Assembly (NCBI GenBank): GCA_039199225.1
Contig: JBCCSZ010000256.1
Span: 1-11,318 of the forward strand
From: JBCCSZ01 sp039199225
GTDB lineage: Bacteria; Bacteroidota; Bacteroidia; Chitinophagales; Saprospiraceae
Reading direction: 5' to 3'
DNA: 11,318 nucleotides
Within the stretch, counting starts at the first letter, position 1. Each line of letters opens with the position of its first letter. The translations under genes and the position numbers were made by a program. Under the pieces are notes generated by a model that ran no database searches, was not told the DNA's origin, and saw nothing but the letters and a program-made list of their open reading frames with translations. Below, one piece after another: positions 6,501 through 11,318 of the stretch.

Positions 6501-8821
6501 TGCACCACACTATCACAACCATTTTCCGCCACAAAGATTTCTTCATAAATACCAGCCTGTGAAAAAATGGCATTACCCAATCGATAAGTTTCTCCCTCAC
6601 AAATGCTGACCGCTGTGGCGGTTTGTGCAACAGGTAAAACCGTTAGCTGCAAGTCGACAATACTGTCGCAACCAGTAGCAGCGGTTAGGATTTCGCGATA
6701 AGAACCACTTTGAGAAAAAGTATTTGAACCTATGGTGTATTGTTCCCCTTCACAAATTCGAAGGTCGAGAAATTCTTGTGAAATATCATTGACCCGCAAG
6801 TTCAACTCCACCAAACTGTCACAGCCAGATACACTTGTCAGACGTTGCTGGTAGCTTCCTGTTTGATTGTAAATTTCATTGCCCAATTGGAAGCGTTCAC
6901 CGATACAAATTTGCTCGTTCAAAACTGTTGTTTGAATGGCTTCTACAAATAAGTCCAGTGTGAGCGTACTGTCACAACCTTCAGCTGTTTTGACCGTCTG
7001 TTGGTAAAGACCACTTTGGGTATAAGTAGCTGCGCCAAGTTGGAAAGACTCCCCCTCGCAAATATTGGCTTGGAGGAATTCAATGGGTGGAGGTAAGACA
7101 TCTAGTCGCAATCGGACGATGCTGTCGCAACCTTCGGCTGTCTGTAGAACTTGGCCATAGTCGCCAGTTCGATCGAAGCTGGTTCCCCAGATGTCGTAGG
7201 TCGTTCCTTGACAGATGGTCGCACTAAGATTTGTTTCTATCGGTGGATCAACTTGCAAAAATAAAGTCACGATGCTGTCGCAACCATCAGCTGTTTTCAA
7301 AATGTGATCGTAGTAGCCAAAGTTGCGATAAGTGAATCCCTGATACTCAAATTCACTACCTTGACAAATCTGAGCTTCGATCGTAGAGCGAGGGGCTGCC
7401 TCCACTTGCAAGTAAAGCGTGACCGTGCTGTCGCAGCCTTTGGCGGACGGAAAAATGGCATCGTAATAACCAGCATACTCGTAGGTACGTCCCCAAATGT
7501 CGAATGCACCACCTTGACAAATTTCAGCCTCTACTGTTGTTCGGGGGTTTGTATTGACTTCCAAATTGAGCTGAATAATACTGTCTACGCCCACGGTAGA
7601 AGCCAGCGTATCCGCGTAAGAACCTGCTTGGGTGTACTCACTGCCTGCGAATACATAGGATGCTCCTTCGCAAATGGAGCCTGCTATTGAAACGATTGGA
7701 ATGACCTCTATGAAAATCTCTGTTTGATCGCAAAGTGTCGGATCATCTGTGCTACATATTTCATATACAAGGGTGTCGTATCCGTAATAATCTGGCTCTG
7801 GGGCATACTCTAAAGTGCCATTGGAAAAGTCGGCTACGCCATGGGCAGCGGCTTGAATCGGGCGAACACTTTCTAAGTCCAAAAAGGTATGAAAAGCAAA
7901 ATCATTTAAGTCAATCTGTTGACGAACGCTTTCATTGCTAAAGGTTGAAACAGCATCTTGCTTCGCCACCACCAGCGGCAAGGGAGCGTCCGCAAAGGGA
8001 CAGGAAGCTCCGTCTGAAAAAATACCTTCTCCCAGACTTCTGGAAACCAAAATGGCCTCTGAAGATTCTGGCTCGATTCGATAAATATTCCCACTGCCTT
8101 GGTTGTAGACAAACAAAGTCCCGTTGGCAGCCGACATGGCAGAGCCAAAAAAGGAAGGTAAGTCATAATCCAAAATTCCCGTGATCGCCCGTTTGTCGAT
8201 GTTTCCTGTAATGGGATTGAGACGGTAAAGGGTGTCGCGATCTACACCGTAGAGATGATCGTCGGCATAGTTGTAAGACCAATCTCCTGGCTTGAATACT
8301 TCCGATGTACTGATAAGGTCGATGGTTTCATTGACCATATCGATGCGATAAGCTGCCAATTCATCTGAGGCATCTTTACCGATTCCTTTGATGTAATAGC
8401 GGCCTTGGGGATCAAACTCACCAACGTGGTAAAACAGATTGGGTAGGTCGAGGCTACCCAGGTCTTGGAAATTGCCATCCTGCCCGATCCGCAGTAGGTG
8501 GTCGTCTGAAAATCGGATGGCATACATAAAATTATCGACAGGATTGTACGCCAGGGCATCCACTCGATACCCAAAGCGATTGATCACTTCCCAACCACCT
8601 GCCAAGTCCAGTGCATTGTATCGGACCAGCATACCATTTGATCGAATGACTTGGTAAAAATTGGGTGTACATTCGAAGGGGGTCAGCTCAGAAGAAAAAA
8701 TAACAGGAAGATTTGCAGTCGTAAGAGGCACCGGAGAAAATTCCGTTTTTGACGAAGGCCAAAATACTAGAATCATCCCTAGAAACATCCAATTACCAAT
8801 CTGCAAAATCAACCTGTTCAT
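3545..8821 (-). CDS. T9SS-sorted giant repeat protein: DUF6923-like propeller, 16 Ig-like repeats, SprB-like domains
   Basis: The product is 1758 aa. I prefer the ATG at 8821 over in-frame TTG 8848 because a signal peptide (about residues 1-22, MNRLILQIGNWMFLGMILVF) starts directly there. Domains in order: DUF6923-like beta-propeller at 51-274 (CTPNFYQV, ALAYNPVDNFMYAI, DWSYNYADDHLYGV, SDGASC); cadherin/Ig-like domain at about 283-373 (LEYAPEPDYYGYDTLVYEIC); sixteen 51-aa repeats at 383-1198; Ig-like unit at 1199-1250; two homologous SprB-like domains at 1272-1340 and 1356-1422 (S-I-D/S-GG-x-SWSN); a classical SprB-like repeat at 1435-1499 (PYTYRWSNG, VTVTDANNC); Ig-like at 1512-1573; PKD-like at 1577-1658; and a T9SS type A C-terminal sorting domain at about 1680-1758 (FPNPNDGRF, SGAVPGIYAL). 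The protein should cross the outer membrane by T9SS and be released or attached to the surface. The gene lies 73 bp behind the FN3 gene, probably in one operon, and ends at a terminator. Adhesin or stalk function is inferred from architecture; no enzymatic motif was seen. Confidence 0.95.
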   Translation of the reverse strand: MNRLILQIGNWMFLGMILVFWPSSKTEFSPVPLTTANLPVIFSSELTPFECTPNFYQVIRSNGMLVRYNALDLAGGWEVINRFGYRVDALAYNPVDNFMYAIRFSDDHLLRIGQDGNFQDLGSLDLPNLFYHVGEFDPQGRYYIKGIGKDASDELAAYRIDMVNETIDLISTSEVFKPGDWSYNYADDHLYGVDRDTLYRLNPITGNIDKRAITGILDYDLPSFFGSAMSAANGTLFVYNQGSGNIYRIEPESSEAILVSRSLGEGIFSDGASCPFADAPLPLVVAKQDAVSTFSNESVRQQIDLNDFAFHTFLDLESVRPIQAAAHGVADFSNGTLEYAPEPDYYGYDTLVYEICSTDDPTLCDQTEIFIEVIPIVSIAGSICEGASYVFAGSEYTQAGSYADTLASTVGVDSIIQLNLEVNTNPRTTVEAEICQGGAFDIWGRTYEYAGYYDAIFPSAKGCDSTVTLYLQVEAAPRSTIEAQICQGSEFEYQGFTYRNFGYYDHILKTADGCDSIVTLFLQVDPPIETNLSATICQGTTYDIWGTSFDRTGDYGQVLQTAEGCDSIVRLRLDVLPPPIEFLQANICEGESFQLGAATYTQSGLYQQTVKTAEGCDSTLTLDLFVEAIQTTVLNEQICIGERFQLGNEIYNQTGSYQQRLTSVSGCDSLVELNLRVNDISQEFLDLRICEGEQYTIGSNTFSQSGSYREILTAATGCDSIVDLQLTVLPVAQTATAVSICEGETYRLGNAIFSQAGIYEEIFVAENGCDSVVQLDLSVRSISESIEEVAICQGQSYAFGGTSLMESGSYQERYTAANGCDSFANLVLEVLPILESNLQVSICTGTAFEIANRRFEQTGQYEIALITAEGCDSLVYLDLEVTPEIVEEIDAVICQGASYNFGGVLYDESGRYEQRLTTAAGCDSLVRLDLSVASEIVEEIDAVICQGASYNFGGVLYDESGRYEQRLTTLAGCDSLVRLDLSVASEIVEEIDALICQGASYNFGGVLYHESGRYEQRLTTAAGCDSLVRLDLSVASEIVEEIDAVICQGASYDFGGVLYDESGRYEQRLTTSAGCDSLIYLDLEVADAIVEEINASICEGASYNFGGQLLQQAGRYEQRLTTTEGCDSLAILALEVLDATETFLDVAICEGEGITIGAENYTQSGTYRQRLTASNGCDSLVELTLDVNPLPEPEIAGPDVICNGASVSLSVGDYASYEWSTGADGRQLTVNRPGWYYVTVTDANGCTAVTGKRMGAGSSPRRLDLFSRDPSSCGKEDGSISILSQLDPFENYLYSIDGGQSWSNRSSFRNLAAGTYEVLISNTAKTCFSRYPRIVVLSAPTAPTIESVVVNQPGNCTYENGSIRILASGGEGQYQYSISGGKSWSNQSVFTDLKPGVYLVVIRNRRQKCPVKYEQRIILQAPRELSVQIEDVFSPLCEGDTGGGALAVATGGVEPYTYRWSNGFEEAELTNAPPGIYEVTVTDANNCSGIAAVQIAAPDPFSIELSPKKEVTYCFGQTAILNAGDTIHQYSWGSDNGFTSSDPLVRLTEPGTYWVSAVNENGCEARDTLTIDFTEEFFGADFLISGEGIVNNPIVAAEISWPIPDSIRWEYNTDSIEVQQQLSTQEVLSFPNPGRYKIRLYAYKNGCEVIIDKYITIYRTAAELTNPDNIKPAFTQVLEFAIFPNPNDGRFTARVVLTEALNAELFILLGNGEVASSRKLNGASSYIESFDISGAVPGIYALARKTPSEWKYFNFIKE
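5228..7675 (-). repeat. Tandem array of 16 x 153 bp (51-aa Ig-like repeats)
   Basis: Sixteen repeats run head to tail without a single length change: 16 x 153 = 2448 bp, residues 383-1198. Consensus per unit: ICxGxxYxFG, a (Y/F)xxSGxY turn, GCDS at positions 29-32, then LxLxV and a roughly 11-residue linker. Each unit has two Cys, at positions 2 and 30, which may form an internal disulfide. Unit 1 lacks the second (GVDS, Val412). This repeat type is common in large secreted Bacteroidota proteins; I cannot assign a Pfam name with certainty. The likely role is a rigid extracellular spacer. Confidence 0.95.
5534..6145 (-). repeat. Recently duplicated block, repeats 11-14 of the array
   Basis: By eye, units 11 (5993-6145), 12 (5840-5992) and 13 (5687-5839) differ from one another at about ten of 153 bases, and mostly silently. 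Unit 14 (5534-5686) shares most of its first two thirds with them. The linker SEIVEEIDA(V/L) recurs in this block. Outer units 1-9 share only the consensus residues. This points to late expansion or gene conversion in the 3' half of the array, and it is a plausible site of copy-number variation or assembly collapse. Confidence 0.85.
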
Positions 8822-8894
8822 CACCTGTCTAGCTTTTTCTTTAATCAATTCACGAAGAGAGCAACTGCTCTAAACGCTTGGATAATTCATGATT

Positions 8895-10961
8895 TTATCT
8901 TCCGGGTTCTACTACAATCAGATCACTGAACTTGCCTCTGTTGCCTTCCTTGTAACTCGGGCTGAGGTAGTAGTAGAGTTTTTCGTTTTTACTGAGTTTT
9001 TCTTGTGTGATAGAGGTCTTTTCGGGGTCTAAAATCTGCCAGAGAGAGATTTTGTCTTTGGACTTTCCTCTGTATACTTTGACCTCACTAATGGCATCTG
9101 GGTCCTTGAGCGTCCAACTGATGGTTGCCTTGCGACGCCTCTTGTCCACATCCACTTCTATCTTTCCAAAGGCTTCCTTGGCTTTCTTGCTTTTGGCGTA
9201 GGTGACGTAGGGGCGAGAAGGTTCCGATTCATTGCCATCGTCGTCTAGCGCAACCAACAAGTAGGCATATTGATTTTCCAGCTCGAAGTCCTTGTCGTAA
9301 AAGACGCCATAGATGCTATCGGTATCCTCAAATTCTGCGATGAGGGACCAACTGCTTTCCTTTTGGGGCATTTTTCGGAAGAGCTTGTGGCCGATGACAT
9401 CATGGCTACCGCTGTTGTCCCAATGAACTTTGATACTGTCTTCCATGAAAGTGACGCGTCGAATCACCGGCGCAACCGGCGGAATAATATCGGGCTTTTC
9501 GAGGGTCAAAATTTCAGAGAAGGGCGAGCGATTGTAGCGCGTATCCACGGCAATGATTTGATAGTGGATTTCTTCGACAAAGGTTTTGATATTTACCGTG
9601 TCGACAAAGAAAGTATCCGTCAGGGGATTGGGAGTAATGGTCCCAAATTCTTGCGATTTAAAATTGGATCGAAATATCTTATATCCCCATAGATCGTCTT
9701 CGGTATTGCGCTCCCACTGTAAGGTCACGATGCCGTTGGAATCCATCTTTCCGGTAAAGGCCAAGGGCGTGATGGGAGGGACTGTATCCATCCCCATAAC
9801 AAAGACTGGAAAACTACTGATGTCCTCTCCGTCTTTGGGCCGCATAATGATTCGGAAGTAATTCGATTTGGCCTTCATTTTGATCTGCGCCTCCCTTTGA
9901 TCTGGTGGTAGGTTTTGCAGAACAGGTTTGTAATTTCCATTGATGGTATCGGCTCGAACGATTTCGAATTCTTCAATCAAGCGATTGTAGATGGGTTCTA
10001 CTTTCCATCGAATCAATGCATAATTCGAGTCGGTCTGATCGGCAAAGGTTACAATGGGATTCATTTTGATCTTGTCGTAGCCATAGCCAGAGACCGTACT
10101 TTGGTGAAAACTGCGGTCTCCAAAATAGTCCATTCCTCTCACCCGAAACCAGTATGTTTTATAATTCTTTTCCAGCTTTTCTTTTTGCTTCAAAGAGTGG
10201 TACTCAGTTGCTTTCTTAAGCGTATCAAGCATATTGACAAAAGGCAGCTCATTGATGCGCGTAAATCGACGGCTGTCGGTAGAACGCTCCAAAAAATAGC
10301 CGTAGAAATCCTTTTTATACTCTTTCGTTCGCCACTTTAACTCTACCTCTTTATCACTGAAATCGGCCGTGAGCGTCGGCACTTTCGGGCGGGTAACTTT
10401 GGAAGCATCAATGTCAAACTCGTAGGGCTTGTAACCGTTGACATACACCTTTACAAAGTATTTCATGTTGGACTCGACCGGCATTTGATAGCCCAATCCT
10501 GCCAAGCGTTGAAGCTTTGCGTCATAGGTACAGGCATAAGCCAAGAAACCAAGGCGAAACTCGTCGATTTCCCGATTGACATCTGTGCTTCCTTCCAATA
10601 TGGTCGAAGCAATTTCGGAGCGCATTTCTTGGCTGATGTAAATTAAGTTTCTAGCTCCGGCGTAAAACTCCTGCATGGTACTATCTAGGCCCGTCATGTT
10701 TTCTTCCCAGCTGTTCAGAGGAGCAGGCCGTAAGTTCTGCGAACGAAACATTTGACGACTACCATCTGGCTTTTGGATGTAAACCTCTACGTTGTATCCT
10801 ACCTCTAAACTACGCTCCCATTCGGCAATATCGCGGGGCTCCCAACGCAGAAACATCTTCCCCTTATCTACTTTGTGAATTTGGTGATTGGGTACAATAT
10901 ACTGTGCAGACAAGCTGGTAGCCAGGCACATCAAGACAATGAAATAAAGGAGCTTATTCAT
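8895..10961 (-). CDS. Secreted multi-domain fibronectin type III protein
   Basis: The product is 688 aa with a clear signal peptide (MNKLLYFIVLMCLATSLSAQ, cleavage near residue 19/20) and no lipobox Cys. About six FN3-like beta-sandwich units follow: about 28-190, 195-290, 298-390, 394-488, 492-588 and 598-686. Repeated signatures are a Trp in strand B (LRWEP, LKWRT, IRWKV, LQWER, VHWDN, ISWTL), the inter-domain PP(I/V)xP linkers at about 395 and 494, and Y-x-(L/I/V)-x-A-(V/L)-D near the end of units 4 and 5. The first unit is interrupted by a helix-rich segment (about 88-157). There is no T9SS sorting domain; the protein ends in LIVVEPGR. It may therefore remain periplasmic or act as a partner of the T9SS-sorted protein encoded 73 bp downstream. 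The start ATG follows the A-rich sequence ACACAAACATT, usual for Bacteroidota. It appears to be the first gene of a two-gene operon. The ligand or partner is unknown. Confidence 0.94.
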   Translation of the reverse strand: MNKLLYFIVLMCLATSLSAQYIVPNHQIHKVDKGKMFLRWEPRDIAEWERSLEVGYNVEVYIQKPDGSRQMFRSQNLRPAPLNSWEENMTGLDSTMQEFYAGARNLIYISQEMRSEIASTILEGSTDVNREIDEFRLGFLAYACTYDAKLQRLAGLGYQMPVESNMKYFVKVYVNGYKPYEFDIDASKVTRPKVPTLTADFSDKEVELKWRTKEYKKDFYGYFLERSTDSRRFTRINELPFVNMLDTLKKATEYHSLKQKEKLEKNYKTYWFRVRGMDYFGDRSFHQSTVSGYGYDKIKMNPIVTFADQTDSNYALIRWKVEPIYNRLIEEFEIVRADTINGNYKPVLQNLPPDQREAQIKMKAKSNYFRIIMRPKDGEDISSFPVFVMGMDTVPPITPLAFTGKMDSNGIVTLQWERNTEDDLWGYKIFRSNFKSQEFGTITPNPLTDTFFVDTVNIKTFVEEIHYQIIAVDTRYNRSPFSEILTLEKPDIIPPVAPVIRRVTFMEDSIKVHWDNSGSHDVIGHKLFRKMPQKESSWSLIAEFEDTDSIYGVFYDKDFELENQYAYLLVALDDDGNESEPSRPYVTYAKSKKAKEAFGKIEVDVDKRRRKATISWTLKDPDAISEVKVYRGKSKDKISLWQILDPEKTSITQEKLSKNEKLYYYLSPSYKEGNRGKFSDLIVVEPGR

Positions 10962-11072
10962 AATGTTTGTGTTCTAAAAGGACAAAAAGCACCCCTTTCC
11001 TGCTACCTTCATTTTCAAAAAGCACGAGAAAATTTTTATAAAGACAATAACCAGGAAAAGGGTACGGAGTTA

Positions 11073-11091
11073 TTCAGACAACGAGTCTGAA
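11073..11091. repeat. 7-bp stem-loop in the FN3 gene leader
   Basis: TTCAGAC and GTCTGAA pair perfectly around a 5-nt loop, 111 nt upstream of the start at 10961. There is no adjacent T-tract, so it is not a standard terminator. It could be a leader mRNA structure or an operator. Confidence 0.4.
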
Positions 11092-11239
11092 CGTTCAAGT
11101 TTTAGTTTTCATGCTTCGATCCTTCAAAAAATTTTACATCTTTAGATATGACAGAGCAGCATTATATCTACCAAAAAAACAGAAAAAATAACATGAAATA
11201 ATTGTTGAAAATCTGCTTATAAAATACAGATATTACTGC

Positions 11240-11256
11240 TAAGTATTTTTTACTTA
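11240..11256. repeat. Inverted repeat TAAGTA-N5-TACTTA
   Basis: Perfect 6-bp arms with a five-T spacer (plus strand), 28 bp inside motif copy B relative to the gene. It may be an operator dyad. The short arms in AT-rich DNA make chance a real alternative. Confidence 0.3.
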
Positions 11257-11284
11257 AAATAGCTTTTGATGCAAGCCTTTTACC

Positions 11285-11312
11285 CTTAATACCCAAAACC
11301 TGCAAAAGGTAA
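11285..11312 (-). promoter_or_regulatory. Bipartite motif upstream of the FN3 gene (copy B)
   Basis: On the minus strand this reads TTACCTTTT, a 10-nt gap, then GGTATTAAG. It matches copy A at 3357-3383 in both 9-mers and in the TTTT plus purine just before the second. It lies 323 nt before the start at 10961, close to the 315 nt seen for copy A. The rest of the two leaders is not visibly alike, so this looks like a conserved short element rather than a duplicated region. Confidence 0.5.
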
Positions 11313-11318
11313 TCAACC

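Larger units (their letters stand above)
10962..11318. other. Noncoding AT-rich leader upstream of the FN3 gene
   Basis: The 357 bp to the window edge contain no gene I would accept. They hold motif copy B (11285-11312), an inverted repeat TAAGTA-N5-TACTTA at 11240-11256, and a hairpin TTCAGAC-N5-GTCTGAA at 11073-11091. A 12-codon reading frame on the minus strand (ATG at about 11013, stop about 14 nt before the FN3 start) is also present. The hairpin overlaps a second palindrome, TGAACGTTCA (11088-11097), so two alternative pairings are possible. The promoter is not identified. Confidence 0.55.

Noticed and set aside
5228..7675. CRISPR-like or satellite array
   Set aside because: The 153-bp units are contiguous coding repeats in one frame, with no spacers of uniform unrelated sequence.
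8822..8848. Upstream TTG start for the T9SS protein (nine more residues)
   Set aside because: The ATG at 8821 places a signal peptide directly at the N-terminus. The TTG would add a charged extension before it.
8858..8871. AGAGCA-AC-TGCTCT dyad between the FN3 and T9SS genes as a terminator
   Set aside because: The arms are only 6 bp around a 2-nt loop and no T-tract follows on the minus strand. It does not argue against co-transcription.
10875..11090. Plus-strand ORF overlapping the FN3 gene start
   Set aside because: Its first 87 bases are antisense to the signal peptide region. The rest is an AT-rich leader with Lys/Asn/Gln-rich translation, no domain and no ribosome-binding context.
11161..11166. 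Minus-strand TATAAT as a promoter -10 box
   Set aside because: There is no fitting -35 element 16-19 nt upstream. Bacteroidota use a different consensus (TAnnTTTG), and the region is AT-rich enough for chance.

Overview
The window looks like accessory chromosomal DNA of a Bacteroidota bacterium. My best guess is the Saprospiria/Lewinella-like branch. The reasons are a C-terminal type IX secretion (T9SS type A) sorting domain, a DUF6923-like propeller, SprB-like domains, long 'ICxG...GCDS' Ig-like repeat arrays, a TANFOR-like N-terminus, Ca-binding TSP3-like loops, and start codons preceded by A-rich leaders rather than strong Shine-Dalgarno sites. The lineage call is inference from protein style. 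No rRNA, tRNA, CRISPR array or transposase was seen.

All three real genes lie on the minus strand and all carry signal peptides. Reading in the direction of transcription (right to left): a 357-bp AT-rich leader (10962-11318); a 688-aa multi-FN3 protein (8895-10961); a 73-bp gap; a 1758-aa T9SS-sorted repeat protein (3545-8821); a strong intrinsic terminator (3468-3504); a long leader (3042 to about 3467); and a Cys/Asp-rich TANFOR-like/TSP3-like giant protein (3041 to 1) whose 3' end is outside the window. The last gene is open to the window edge, so it is easily missed in a closed-ORF search. Several long plus-strand ORFs across it are antisense shadows.

The layout suggests two transcription units. 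The FN3 and repeat-protein genes appear co-transcribed and end at the terminator. The TANFOR-like gene has its own leader. Both leaders contain the same bipartite motif (minus strand TTACCTTTT, a 9- or 10-nt gap, then GGTATTAAG), 315 and 323 nt upstream of the respective start codons. No copy precedes the middle gene. This is the best hint that the two units are co-regulated.

Functionally the region reads as an extracellular or cell-surface protein cassette. It holds one T9SS-exported, probably surface-attached stalk of 16 constant-length 51-aa repeats, one Ca-binding Cys-rich protein with a 65-residue composite repeat, and one FN3 protein without a sorting domain. The actual job (adhesion, gliding, biofilm matrix or binding of an external particle) cannot be read from the sequence. 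The most interesting items are the shared upstream motif, the two precisely periodic repeat architectures, the recently duplicated DNA repeats 11-14, and unassigned domains inserted in the TANFOR-like protein.
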